Assembly: GCA_964564415.1 (NCBI GenBank)
Contig: CAZMAV010000001.1
Coordinates: forward strand, 124,001 to 188,000
Length of the DNA stretch: 64,000 nucleotides
Origin: JALEFZ01 sp964564415
GTDB taxonomy: Bacteria; Bacteroidota; Bacteroidia; J057
Direction of reading: 5' to 3'
Part shown: in pieces, positions 54,006 through 63,235 of the stretch
How positions within the stretch are numbered: the first letter of the stretch is position 1
Layout: every line of letters begins with the position of its first letter
Translations under genes and position numbers: made by a program
The notes under the pieces: model-generated
What the model was told of the DNA's origin: nothing
Seen by the model: only the letters and a program-made list of their open reading frames with translations
The model's database searches: none

Positions 54006-54757
54006 TTGCTGATGAAGAGATACCCCGGGTCATCGACGCCCTCAAGCGACATCCGAATGCCCTGTTTTTTGAAGGACTCTGTAACCCACCTGGCCGGTGC
54101 GGAGAGCATTGAAAACTTTCCCCGCATCGAAAAGCAAATCCAAGTCTTTGATAAGTACCTCTGGCATTTCCAGTCCCTGGGCCTGAGCCCTAGCTACCAA
54201 CACCTGGCTTGTTCGGCCGGTGTCCTCAACTTCCCCGGTTCGGTGCGCAACCTTATCCGCATCGTATTTTCAGCTATGGATTTTGGCCCAACAATGAAAC
54301 CAAACTCCTACACATGAAGCGGGGCCAATTGGAGCAAGACCCCCTGAAACGCATCCTAAGCTGGAAGAGCAAGGTCATGAGTGTCAACCGTGTAGTTGGA
54401 GGAGAATATGTCAGCTATGGAACCTCCTACCTGACCACCCACAAATCCGTCATCGCTACGGTTCCGGTGGGGTACAGCTATGGATTTAGCTACACCCTTT
54501 TCAACCGGGGCCATGTCCTGGTCGGGGGCAAGAGGGTACCTGTGATTGGGACCGTCAACATGAACATGATGGTTCTGGACGTGACGGATGTAGAGGGCAT
54601 CGCTGTAGATGACGAGTTGGTCCTCATAGGCCAGCAGGGGGAGCGCAGCATCTCGGTCAACTCCTTTAGCGACATGAACAATAGCATGAACTACGAGCTC
54701 CTTACCCGCCTTCCAGTTAAAATTCCCCAATATCAAATAGGCTGGACCCCTCTTTGA
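53996..54757 (+). pseudogene. alr: Alanine racemase, C-terminal fragment with two frameshifts
   Basis: The fragment begins in mid-protein (RTGFADEEIPRVIDALKRH), so the N-terminal part of the racemase with the PLP lysine is missing. The reading frame then needs two corrections: one extra A in TGTAACC near 54083, and one missing G in ATCGTATTTTC near 54263. After correction it reads CTHLAGAESIENFPRIEKQI and then FSYGFWPNNETKLLHM. The last, intact segment (from about 54270) has VSYGTSYLTTHKSVIATVP with the second catalytic Tyr and TVNMNMMVLDVTD. In the intact enzyme Alr makes D-alanine for peptidoglycan. This copy cannot work, so another racemase gene should exist elsewhere. Confidence 0.85.
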
Positions 54758-54796
54758 GAAGTACAGCCTATGAAAAACCCTTTTGAAAATGTCGGT

Positions 54797-55891
54797 TTAG
54801 AAATAATACTCCACAGAGGCTACGATGGAATCCATGGGGGCCTGACCCCTTGGGTACTGCAGCAGTCGGATTTCGCTGTGGTTGACCGTAACTTCCTTGA
54901 TTCCATCCCTCAGCCATTTCTTGTCGACTTTATTAGGAGCAAATCTGCTGCTGGGATAGATCCCATAACTGGGCAAGCCCACAGCTTCACGGGCATCTAT
55001 CTGGTCGGGGATCCAGCGATTGTCGATAGGGCCGTAGAAGGGGCCCTGATAGGTGTAAGCCAGTTGGTAGTTTTCTTCTCCTTCCTTGCGGGCATAAATT
55101 TCCACTTCGCCATCATTCTTATCGGGAACCAGTCGTATGATGAGGTCCAACCATTCACCCGGGCGAACATCGCCGAGTTTGAAGCCGTTGAATTTTGCCC
55201 CAGGAAAATAAGGGCTTTGGTCCCAGTCGTTTTTCAAGAGCCATTCGTCACCACGGAGATAAATGGCGATCAGGACATTGCCCCGCTTGTTGTTGTCGTT
55301 GAAGCGGGTACGGTTTTGCCAGACCTGAAGAGAGGCAGGATCATCAAAGCCTTCAGCTACAGAAAGGCTGGGGAAATCTACTCTTTGGCCCTTAGGTACT
55401 CGGATAGAAAAGGATTGTATGAGTTCCCGGCCGATGGAGGTGTACCAATCGAGCCAACCTTTGGAGGCGGTAATGTTTTCAATGCCCCGGCTTTCCTCAT
55501 CTCGTCTAAAGGATACCTGGGCCCGATAGAGTTGCATATTGGACTTGGTCTTATCCAGCCTGACTTGGGTGGAAAGATAGCGACCTTTGTCCTTGTCCTC
55601 TTTGATTCTCCATCGGAGGATCTTGTCCAGGGTCTTGGAACTGTGTCTCTCATAGCCATTATTGGTGATGTAGACATCGTTGCGAAAGAGAGATTGAGGG
55701 CTGGATGTCAGCCACTTATCCGAAGTAAGTTCGCCCTCGTAACTCATGACCAGCCAGTCGTACTGAGGTGGGGGATCTGCGGATTCGAGAGGGGTGGGCG
55801 CATTGTCGCTGTTTTCACAGCCGCTGCCAATTAATAATAAAAATATAAGAGAAATACTGAAGTTTCTCAGGGTGTTAAAGGGATAATTCAT
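54797..55891 (-). CDS. Lipoprotein, possible polysaccharide lyase
   Basis: A 364-residue lipoprotein (signal ending LLLIGSGC). The mature part is a beta-rich single domain. GEWLDLIIRLVPDKNDGEVE, YARKEGEENYQLAYTYQGPF and LPSYGIYPSSR have the concanavalin-like jelly-roll pattern seen in heparin-lyase-like and glucuronan-lyase-like proteins. I rate the polysaccharide lyase reading as a guess from these motifs; no catalytic residue is assigned. It is convergent with the alr fragment and divergent from the transposase remnants. The gene looks intact, with a good start and no frameshift. Confidence 0.55.
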   Translation of the reverse strand: MNYPFNTLRNFSISLIFLLLIGSGCENSDNAPTPLESADPPPQYDWLVMSYEGELTSDKWLTSSPQSLFRNDVYITNNGYERHSSKTLDKILRWRIKEDKDKGRYLSTQVRLDKTKSNMQLYRAQVSFRRDEESRGIENITASKGWLDWYTSIGRELIQSFSIRVPKGQRVDFPSLSVAEGFDDPASLQVWQNRTRFNDNNKRGNVLIAIYLRGDEWLLKNDWDQSPYFPGAKFNGFKLGDVRPGEWLDLIIRLVPDKNDGEVEIYARKEGEENYQLAYTYQGPFYGPIDNRWIPDQIDAREAVGLPSYGIYPSSRFAPNKVDKKWLRDGIKEVTVNHSEIRLLQYPRGQAPMDSIVASVEYYF

Positions 55892-56161
55892 GATCGATTA
55901 CCTTTTTCCTTTGGGTGTAGAAAAATGGGAGATTCATGCAATGGATAAGCTACAATTATCGGTCCATTTGCATGACAATGTCAAAGAATTATGGCAATCG
56001 GGGATCAGATATACGTCAATGGTACGGCAGGATTCCGATTCTGCCAAGAACCATGAAAATTTTGACCAAAGATGGTCGATTTTTGAGGGAAAGGTGAATC
56101 TTAGGGCTATGGTCTCTTCATTTTTTTCTCCAATGCTCAGCAAAATCACTATCCTAGGCAG

Positions 56162-56969
56162 GGTATGAAAAATAGAAAGAATCTTTAGGGATGGTATATT
56201 GGGGGAACAAGAAATGTCCCGTCGCGGCTATGAATTGACCGAACAAGAGTGGGAGCTTCTCTGTCCTTTGATCTCTCTAGGCAAGTCAGGTCCGGGTAAG
56301 GGTGGCCGTCCCCGTGCAGATGACCGGCAGATGCTTAACGGGATGATCTGGATTTGGACTTGGCAGCGTTGCCGGAGGATGAAGAATGGAATCAGGATAG
56401 CACCATTGTGCAAGCGCAGCGGAGTGCCTCGGGAGCCCCACAAAAAAAGAAGATCAGACCGGAGAATGAACCCGAAGGTCATGCCCCGGAATGCAGCAGG
56501 GGCGGTTGGGGGACCAAAATCCATGGGATTTGTAATGGAGCAGGAAACGGACTGGGATGGATGGTCAGTGCCGGACCAGTCGGCCGATATTTCCTATGCA
56601 GAATAGTTAATCGGACAGATTAACTTGCCCAAGCCACGCAGTCGATCAAGAACGAGACCCAAGCTGATCAATGCCGATAAGAGCTATGACTCAGTAGCTT
56701 TTCGCCAGTATTTGAGAACCAGAGGAATTCACGCCAATATCCCGGAAAGAGATACGCCGGTAGGAAAGAAGCGCAGAAAAAAAGGGCGAAAACCCAAACT
56801 CAAAAAGGAGTCTTATAAGAACCGAAATCAGATCGAACGACTCTTTGGAAAACTCAAGCAATACCGCAGAGTAGCTACCAGGTACGACAAATACGCCATG
56901 ACCTTTCAAGCGTTCATCTCCCTCGGAATTGTGTTGATTGCAACGAAAACTTATTTTTCAAACAGTACC
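56162..56969 (+). mobile_element. Degenerate IS5-family element
   Basis: A broken transposase gene covers about 56199-56972. The N-terminal frame (ELTEQEWELLCPLISLGKSG, QMLNGMIW) jumps to a different frame (DLAALPEDEEWNQDSTIVQA, the DDE region start). It continues with GGWGTKIHGICNGAGNG, and a third frame carries the C-terminal part (LINADKSYDSVAFRQYLR, KNRNQIERLFGKLKQYRRVATRYDK). This is the IS5/IS427-like pattern with internal deletions and at least one frameshift. The right end is GGTACTGTTTGAAAAATAAG (inverted, 56950-56969). The left end (56162-56176) matches it except for a 5-base gap. The element cannot move by itself. Confidence 0.8.
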
Positions 56970-57125
56970 TAATGAACGTAATAGATTTTGTCGAAAACTT
57001 CCCAGATGAATCGAATTGTCGATCTCATTGAAAATCTCATCGAGGGCGTTTGGGTGTAGTTGGTAAAAAATGTGCGCATCAAGCGCATGATTGTCATTCC
57101 TGATTGAGAAGCGGGGACTGTTGAT

Positions 57126-57420
57126 ATGGAAACCCAGGCCCAGATTGATAGAGAGGCCGAGGGGATCACCGATGGAGCCCAAGCCTACTCCTTACCATTT
57201 GACTCAATTACAGATTTCGGCAGACAAGCTACCTCCTAGGGTTCATGTCATGATTTCAAACGCAAAGAGATGGTTCTTAGGAATTTATCATAGGATGAGT
57301 GATACATATCTGCAAAACTATCTCAATGAATTTTGTTACAAACAAAACCGACCCTACTTCAAAGAATCTTTGTTTGACCCTCTGGAGAGTGCCCTTGTAA
57401 GCCATCATTGGAAACCCTAG
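57126..57420 (+). pseudogene. IS1595/ISXO2-type transposase C-terminal remnant
   Basis: The last 64 codons (57229-57420) read LPPRVHVMISNAKRWFLGIY and then HRMSDTYLQNYLNEFCYKQN. These closely follow the end of ISXO2-like (IS1595) transposases, where the segment LPWVH.AISN.KRW.LG..HG..YLQ.YLDEF..R.N is conserved. Upstream, in another frame from 57126, ITDGAQAY resembles the TDG..AY motif of the DDE domain, so there is probably a frameshift near 57220. Terminal repeats were not found. It lies between the IS5-type remnant and tRNA-Arg. Confidence 0.65.
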
Positions 57421-57542
57421 CTATAGTAGCGGATAATCATTTTTTTCTAAAAAAAATGGATGCAGTATTTTTTAATCTTTTTTGGGAATCCGAAATATCT
57501 TCTGGCCTCTTGGGAGGAATAAATTTGAGAGACCCACCCACA

Positions 57543-57574
57543 GAAAAAGCCCCTACCCAATGTAGGGGCTTTTT
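57543..57574. terminator. Bidirectional terminator after tRNA-Arg
   Basis: A perfect 8-bp stem (GCCCCTAC at 57549-57556 with GTAGGGGC at 57562-57569) with a 5-base loop is flanked by five A and five T residues. It directly follows the tRNA-Arg 3' end on the minus strand. Confidence 0.9.
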
Positions 57575-57575
57575 G

Positions 57576-57649
57576 TACCCACGGCAGGATTCGAACCTGC
57601 GACCCTCGGCTCCGGAAACCGATGCTCTAATCCCCTGAGCTACGCGGGC
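57576..57649 (-). tRNA. tRNA-Arg (anticodon CCG)
   Basis: The minus strand folds into a full cloverleaf. The acceptor stem GCCCGCG pairs with CGTGGGT (G-T pairs at 1-72 and 5-68). The D stem is GCTC/GAGC. The anticodon stem is TCGGT/GCCGA with loop TTCCGGA, giving anticodon CCG, which reads codon CGG. The T stem is GCAGG/CCTGC with loop TTCGAAT. Discriminator base is A, and CCA is not encoded. Confidence 0.95.
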
Positions 57650-57773
57650 ATCATGAACAAAAATAGCATTCTCCCCCGTCTATGACAAGTTCCCGCAAAA
57701 ATAGTTGAAAATAAGATACACCCTGTAAGGAGAAAGGGAAAGAACCAGGCTCTCGCCCTTTCTATTTTAACCA

Positions 57774-60700
57774 TTACCTTTTGACAAATTTCTGACTATA
57801 CACCCCTCCCATACCACTTACACGAAGCAGGTAGGTGCCCGACTGCCACTGGCTAACATCCAGGGCCAGGCGTTCTCCCTCGATCCACATCAACTCCCTG
57901 GACTCTATGTTCTGGCCCAGGAGGTTGCTCACCTCTATCCGGGTCCTCCCCTGCCAATGGCTGAGGTCAACATAGAGCCTCTCCCGGGTGGGATTGGGAT
58001 AAATGTGGAGTTCGCTGAGAGAGGGCAAAACCTCCTCTTCGCTGGTCAGCACCCGGGAGCCGATGGCATACCAGGTTGCAAATCGTACAAACCCAATAAA
58101 AGGAACCGGAGACTGTCCGGGATTGGCGTTGATTTTGTCTCCCGCCAATTCTATTTCACTCAGTACCCCAGTCGTCGAACCCTGGACCAGCCCCTCATCG
58201 TTGATGATGACCTTGGTATCATTGGTAGAGAAATTGGGATAGCCCAGCACCGGAGCATTGTCGTAGAGGGTACCCACCATGCCAGCCTCTATGTTGGCAC
58301 CGAGGACGCTGAGCTGAGTGGAGAAATTGTCCTGCTCAATGTAATCAAAGGCGATAATGTGAGGCGAATTACTGGAAAACTCCGCATTACCCACGCTGAC
58401 TCCCTCGGGAAGGTTGGTAAAGAGCTTGCTGATGTTTCCATCCCCCGGGCCATTGGTCTGGCTGTTCCAGGCACGGAGAAAACCCACATCCCAATATTCC
58501 AGGTCTCTACCCTGAGGATTCGGAATCCGGTTGAAAGCATCGTACATGATGAAATCGCCCGAAAAATCCCAGGAAATAGCGTCAGCATAAAGCACTCCAC
58601 CCGTATTGGCTCCTCCCTGTGCAGTCGTGGGATTAAACAGTTTGTACTGATACCCCTGCACCTGTGATCCCGAAAAGTCAAAGACATAAATGCTGGTGTC
58701 GATCTCGGTAGATACCGCCGCCAACCTCAGTCCATCTTTGGAAATGGCTACATTGTCCCACTCGGGATTATTGCTGATCTGGGTCTCCCGGTTGCCGGAG
58801 AAGTTGGGGTCCAGGGCCAATTCGTAGATGTGCTTGTCCTCCCCAACAAAATAGCCAAAAAGTCCATCGTCCCTGACCGAAATTCGAGTCTGTGGAGTCG
58901 TGGTGGTGTAGGGAGCAAAGGTATTGATGGTCCCCAGGGTATCAGAATTGTACCAGGTATTGTTGTCTTGGGGGTTGATGTCATTAGAGATGATGAACTG
59001 GCTGCCCGGATTGACCTCCACGTCATTTTCATAGTCGTTTCCTCCATCGCTGCCCGTCCCTCCATTGGGATCGGTGATGCCCACCGCGTCAAAGGCCGCT
59101 GCTGCCGCCAGGGATACATTGTTTCCGGCCCCTCCGTGAAGGTCCTCTGCCGCCCGAATGACAGCAAAACGACTGTCGATAAATTGAGAGGAACGGGTCA
59201 GGTAAAGGTCCAAGGCCCGATAGTAGACTTGTTCGGCGATGTCCTTGCTGGTAGAAGTAGCAAAAAGATAGTAGCCGCGGTTGACGATGCCACTGTTGAT
59301 ATGGACCCCACCGTTGTCTTGGGTTCCTGTAAAGAGGTCGTCCATGTGGTCAGGCTGCCAACCCGGACTTCCCAGGCCTGTCCCTCCCTGATTGGGATTT
59401 TGCATGTCGCGAAGGGCTCCAGAAGGAAAAGATCCCGTCCTCACCACATCTTCCCCCAACCTCCAGTCGTCCCGGTCAATCATCACACCAAATATGTCGG
59501 CAAAGGACTCGTTCAAAGCCCCCGACTGTCCCTGGTATTCAAGACCGGCAGTCTCCTGTACCACTCCGTGAGACATTTCATGCCCGCCTACGTCCTGAGA
59601 ACCTGCCAGGGGGAAAAAGGCTGTATTACCATTTCCATAAAACATCGCCACGCCATTCCAGAAGGCATTGTCCAGGCCTCCTCCGTTTTCATCGGCTACA
59701 TTGACAAAGGAAACGATGTCTCCCCCCGATCCATTGATGCTGTTGCGCTGAAAAGTCTGTAAAAAATAATCGTAGGAGACCCGGGCATTGTCATGAGCCG
59801 AAACGGCCACCGGAGCCCATGAATTGGGATTGGTAGAGGTTACATAAAAATAATTAGGCGCATCGATGCTGGTATTGTTGAGGTCGCCGGTAAGGATAAA
59901 ACCCGAACCATCGGGAGGGAGGGCATTGCCTGTCATGGGGCCGGTGTACATGGGCACATCTGTATCGATCAGGTAGTAGGTACCATTGTCATTCCACAAA
60001 TTGAGGTTGCGATTGATGCCACTCAGATCATTGGAAGAACCCGTGGCAGGACCCAGGGAACAGGTATGGTCATAATGATCGAGTACTTCTCCATTTTCGG
60101 CATCGATCCAGTACTCCCATCGGTCAAGGACATTGGGACGGAGGGTGACGTGGTAGGCTAGCCTGTGGCGCAGGACCGATCCCTTGAGGGGATAAATAAC
60201 CAGCTCGGTTTCGGGTTTTTCGTAGTCCAGCTTTACCTTCCAGAAATCGCTAAGTTCCATTACCTCCCCATGGTGGGCTACATCGGCCATGGCCAGATCG
60301 GCGGCGGCATCTGGGCTCAGACCAGGAATGACTTCATCGATCCGGGGCTGGGGCTGATACCTTCCGGCAAATACCATTCGCTGCTGAGGATAGAAGTGAA
60401 GGATGATTTCGCTACCGTGAATAGGGATACCTTTGTGTTCTTGTACCATGCGTACATGAACCATGCCCCTGCTGCCCCTTTCCCTTTCGTCAATACGGCT
60501 TACCTTGAAGTTGCTGAGGGGATCTTCCATGGAAAGCAAGTCCTTATGATCCTCCAAAAACTGAAAGGCCAGGGCTTCTTCGACGACCTGTGAGCCACTG
60601 CTCTTAAAGGCCATTTGTGGGCTTCTTGCTTCAATATAAATGGGCAGTCCACTCTCCCTGCCGTAGACGACCTTATCTACATCCGAAGCCAGAGCCTTGG

Positions 60701-60917
60701 GCTGGCGCAGGGCCATGGGAGCGAAGGGCGTCGGGGGATGATGGGCATTTTTGTCCAGGCGAACGATGGTGAGAGGACCGGGCACAGCTACCGAGAGTGT
60801 AGGCTGGCCCCGCTGCATTTTTTCCTTAAATGGATGGTCCTGAGCCTGTAGATTTGCCCCAAAGATCAGGCAAAGTCCCAAAATCAGCCTTCCAATGATG
60901 CGGTGTGAAGGTAACAT
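57774..60917 (-). CDS. T9SS-secreted M4/thermolysin-type metalloprotease
   Basis: A 1047-residue zinc endopeptidase. A signal peptide (ending NLQAQ, about 26) is followed by an FTP/PepSY-type propeptide (VRMVQEHKGIPIHGSEIILH, VFAGRYQPQPRIDEVIPGLS). The M4 catalytic domain (about 300-620) has the zinc site DVGGHEMSHGVVQETAGLEY, the third ligand Glu in GALNESFADIFGVMID, and DNGGVHINSGIVNRGYYLFA, which supplies the second catalytic His. A beta-propeller-like region (about 690-950, with NPEWDNVAISKDGLRLAAVS) separates it from the C-terminal type A sorting domain (LHIYPNPTRERLYVDLSHW, SGTYLLRVSG, KFVKR). The catalytic residues look complete. Confidence 0.93.
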   Translation of the reverse strand: MLPSHRIIGRLILGLCLIFGANLQAQDHPFKEKMQRGQPTLSVAVPGPLTIVRLDKNAHHPPTPFAPMALRQPKALASDVDKVVYGRESGLPIYIEARSPQMAFKSSGSQVVEEALAFQFLEDHKDLLSMEDPLSNFKVSRIDERERGSRGMVHVRMVQEHKGIPIHGSEIILHFYPQQRMVFAGRYQPQPRIDEVIPGLSPDAAADLAMADVAHHGEVMELSDFWKVKLDYEKPETELVIYPLKGSVLRHRLAYHVTLRPNVLDRWEYWIDAENGEVLDHYDHTCSLGPATGSSNDLSGINRNLNLWNDNGTYYLIDTDVPMYTGPMTGNALPPDGSGFILTGDLNNTSIDAPNYFYVTSTNPNSWAPVAVSAHDNARVSYDYFLQTFQRNSINGSGGDIVSFVNVADENGGGLDNAFWNGVAMFYGNGNTAFFPLAGSQDVGGHEMSHGVVQETAGLEYQGQSGALNESFADIFGVMIDRDDWRLGEDVVRTGSFPSGALRDMQNPNQGGTGLGSPGWQPDHMDDLFTGTQDNGGVHINSGIVNRGYYLFATSTSKDIAEQVYYRALDLYLTRSSQFIDSRFAVIRAAEDLHGGAGNNVSLAAAAAFDAVGITDPNGGTGSDGGNDYENDVEVNPGSQFIISNDINPQDNNTWYNSDTLGTINTFAPYTTTTPQTRISVRDDGLFGYFVGEDKHIYELALDPNFSGNRETQISNNPEWDNVAISKDGLRLAAVSTEIDTSIYVFDFSGSQVQGYQYKLFNPTTAQGGANTGGVLYADAISWDFSGDFIMYDAFNRIPNPQGRDLEYWDVGFLRAWNSQTNGPGDGNISKLFTNLPEGVSVGNAEFSSNSPHIIAFDYIEQDNFSTQLSVLGANIEAGMVGTLYDNAPVLGYPNFSTNDTKVIINDEGLVQGSTTGVLSEIELAGDKINANPGQSPVPFIGFVRFATWYAIGSRVLTSEEEVLPSLSELHIYPNPTRERLYVDLSHWQGRTRIEVSNLLGQNIESRELMWIEGERLALDVSQWQSGTYLLRVSGMGGVYSQKFVKR

Positions 60918-61068
60918 AAAGTTGCTTTAGTAAGTGTTTGTAATGTTGATAATCAATGGTGTTTGTCTTGAATGAATGGATCAGCGCTGTTGGGCTTATC
61001 GAGTTTTAGTTGTTTCAAACCCCAAGAGCGCCAGCCAAAAATGATTCATAATAATCGCTAATTATCAA

Positions 61069-61500
61069 TTAGCTTTCAGCCTTGGTCAGGCCCATGAGGG
61101 ACTTGAACAAACGCTTGACTTCAGGATCGACTTCTGCGCTTCCCTCCGCCCACTTATACTCGTAGCTTTCTTCCCCTTCTTTCAGAGAAATAAAGTGGTT
61201 GTAATTGCCTGGTTTTTGAAAGGTATTTTCCTTGAAATCCATAGCTTTCATCTCCTTCATCAGGGCTTTGAACCTGGATTTGGGAAGGTCTGAAAGGGCC
61301 TTGGTCTCCCTGCTGATCGAGTTGGTATAAAAAAACTGACCATTTTCGAAAAGGGTGTACGTCTCGTACTGACCTGTAACCCCTCCACCAGCACCAAATA
61401 TGATCTGTCCGTCGGGATAATCCTCCAGCCCATATCGGGTCGTCTTACAAGAGCAAATAATCAGGGTCAGCAATAAAATCAAGGGTAGATTTAATCTCAT
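61069..61500 (-). CDS. Hypothetical small lipoprotein
   Basis: A 143-residue lipoprotein (signal MRLNLPLILLLTLIICSC). The mature domain (YPDGQIIFGAGGGVTGQYET, YTLFENGQFFYTNS, LISLKEGEESYEYKW-like strands) has a beta-strand pattern seen in many small Bacteroidota lipoproteins of the DUF4377/heat-shock-like kind, but I do not recognise a specific family. The start at 61500 is chosen so that the signal peptide is normal; 23 further upstream codons are open. It is divergent from the polysaccharide genes and lies behind the metalloprotease promoter region. Confidence 0.72.
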   Translation of the reverse strand: MRLNLPLILLLTLIICSCKTTRYGLEDYPDGQIIFGAGGGVTGQYETYTLFENGQFFYTNSISRETKALSDLPKSRFKALMKEMKAMDFKENTFQKPGNYNHFISLKEGEESYEYKWAEGSAEVDPEVKRLFKSLMGLTKAES

Positions 61501-61831
61501 ATTGGTCTTAGTTAGGTCTGTGGAAAAAATAAGCGTCCACTTACTCGCAGATAGGGCTATATTCTTCATATGCTAAATATAAAATATATTCTCCAAAAAC
61601 ATGAAAATTCTCACTCTCCATCGTTTAACTCTTAATTGCCTTTTGTGATAAACGCGGGTCCTACCTTTATAGTCGAATTTGCCAGAAGGTCATCAACCCC
61701 GTCAACTTAGGTTTCACTTTGTACTGCTAAAGAGAAATAATGCTCCGCTAATCCTACTTGAGTAGAAAAGGATCGGCTTTTGCTTTACTTTGCTTTTCCC
61801 CAGAGCTACATACTAATTCGAATGATGTTTC

Positions 61832-63235
61832 ATGCTCAATCCTTCGGCTCAATTTCGCAGTCAGTTTTATATCGTCAAGGTCTTCGCCTTGATATCAGAG
61901 TTTTTTTTGGTGCACCAGTCCTGCAAACTGGCCTATTACCTCCGCTACAATTCCTTTGGGCCCTTTGAGGATTTTTATTTTTCCTTCTTTCTCATCTTCT
62001 CCCTGGGCTGGCTGGGGATATCCCTTTCTTCCAACAGCTACGACCCCTCTAAGCTAGAAAATCTTCAGATTCTCCTTCGAAATTTTATTGGCACCGCCAC
62101 CCTCCACGTCTTTTTGATCCTATTTTTTATCGTTTCGGTAAAAGCTCAATACCTTTCCCGCTATTACCTCATCCTGACTTACTCCTCTACCCTCCTGTCG
62201 GTCATTACTTTTCGGTCCCTCTTGTTTTTGGGCTATAAATTTTTTGTATCTGTCAATTACACTACCCGACAGATCGTCCTGGTGGGAGGAGAGCCCGTCA
62301 TGGGGCAGATGAAGGAGTTTTTGGACGAACAACAGACCCGGGTCCTTCAGTTTGTGCCCCAGCTTGACAAGGGCCTCTCGGAGGAAGAAAGAAAGAGGGA
62401 AATCCGACGCATCGTAGATCAGGTCAAGGATTTTCATTTGGATAAAAAAATTACGGAACTCTATTTTTCAATGGCCCTGGCCGATGAGGATATGATCGAC
62501 GACCTCACCGACTTTACCGATGACCACTTCATCTATTTTCGCATGGTGACCGACTTTAATCCCCTGCGCAGGCGCAACTTCTCCATTGATTTTTTGGGCC
62601 CCTACCCTACCCTCACCATTCGCAGGGAGCCTTTGAAGTTTTTGGGTAGCGTCATCCTCAAGCGCAGTTTTGACATTGTCTTCTCCCTCATGGTCATCCT
62701 TCTGGTTTTTCCTATTGTCTTTCCCATCATAGCCCTGGTCATCGCCCTGGACTCCCGGGGTCCCATTTTCATCCGCCAACTTCGTACAGGCCGCAATGCA
62801 CAAAATTTTTACATCTATAAGTTCCGGACCATGCGCCCCAACGATCAGTACGAGAGGCAAGCCCGCAAAAACGATGAGCGCATCACAAGGGTGGGTGCCT
62901 TTCTCAGAAAAACAAGCCTCGACGAGCTTCCCCAATTTATCAATGTCCTAATGGGCAACATGTCCGTGGTCGGCCCCCGCCCCCACCTGACCAGCCATAC
63001 CCACGAATACACTCAGCAGATCAACAAATTTCTCCTTCGCCACTTCGTTCTCCCCGGCATTACCGGCCATGCCCAGGTCAATGGCTTTAGGGGTGCTACC
63101 GAAGACCCCCAACTCATGGAACAAAGGGTGAAATACGACGCCTGGTACATAGAAAACTGGAGCCTCCTCCTCGATATTAAAATTATCCTCCAAACCATTT
63201 GGCTCATGTTCAAAGGCCAGGAAAATGCCTACTAA
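61832..63235 (+). CDS. Polyprenyl glycosylphosphotransferase (exopolysaccharide initiation)
   Basis: A 467-residue inner-membrane enzyme that transfers a sugar-1-phosphate to undecaprenyl phosphate to start exopolysaccharide synthesis. It has four N-terminal helices (about 15-135) and a CoA-binding-like middle domain (QIVLVGGEPVMGQMKEFL). A C-terminal bacterial sugar transferase domain has its own helix (KRSFDIVFSLMVILLVFPI), then GPIFIRQLRTGRNAQNFYIYK and LDELPQFINVLMGNMSVVGP. The layout is that of the WbaP/ExoY-like polyisoprenyl-phosphate hexose transferases. The next gene overlaps it by 11 bases. Confidence 0.93.
   Translation: MLNPSAQFRSQFYIVKVFALISEFFLVHQSCKLAYYLRYNSFGPFEDFYFSFFLIFSLGWLGISLSSNSYDPSKLENLQILLRNFIGTATLHVFLILFFIVSVKAQYLSRYYLILTYSSTLLSVITFRSLLFLGYKFFVSVNYTTRQIVLVGGEPVMGQMKEFLDEQQTRVLQFVPQLDKGLSEEERKREIRRIVDQVKDFHLDKKITELYFSMALADEDMIDDLTDFTDDHFIYFRMVTDFNPLRRRNFSIDFLGPYPTLTIRREPLKFLGSVILKRSFDIVFSLMVILLVFPIVFPIIALVIALDSRGPIFIRQLRTGRNAQNFYIYKFRTMRPNDQYERQARKNDERITRVGAFLRKTSLDELPQFINVLMGNMSVVGPRPHLTSHTHEYTQQINKFLLRHFVLPGITGHAQVNGFRGATEDPQLMEQRVKYDAWYIENWSLLLDIKIILQTIWLMFKGQENAY

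Noticed and set aside
55890..56168. A 92-codon plus-strand ORF next to the lyase-like lipoprotein
   Set aside because: No motif, and its end runs into the left end of the IS5-type remnant.
56958..57182. A 74-codon minus-strand ORF
   Set aside because: It overlaps transposase remnants on the other strand and no known protein is recognisable, although a fragment of an unknown gene cannot be excluded.
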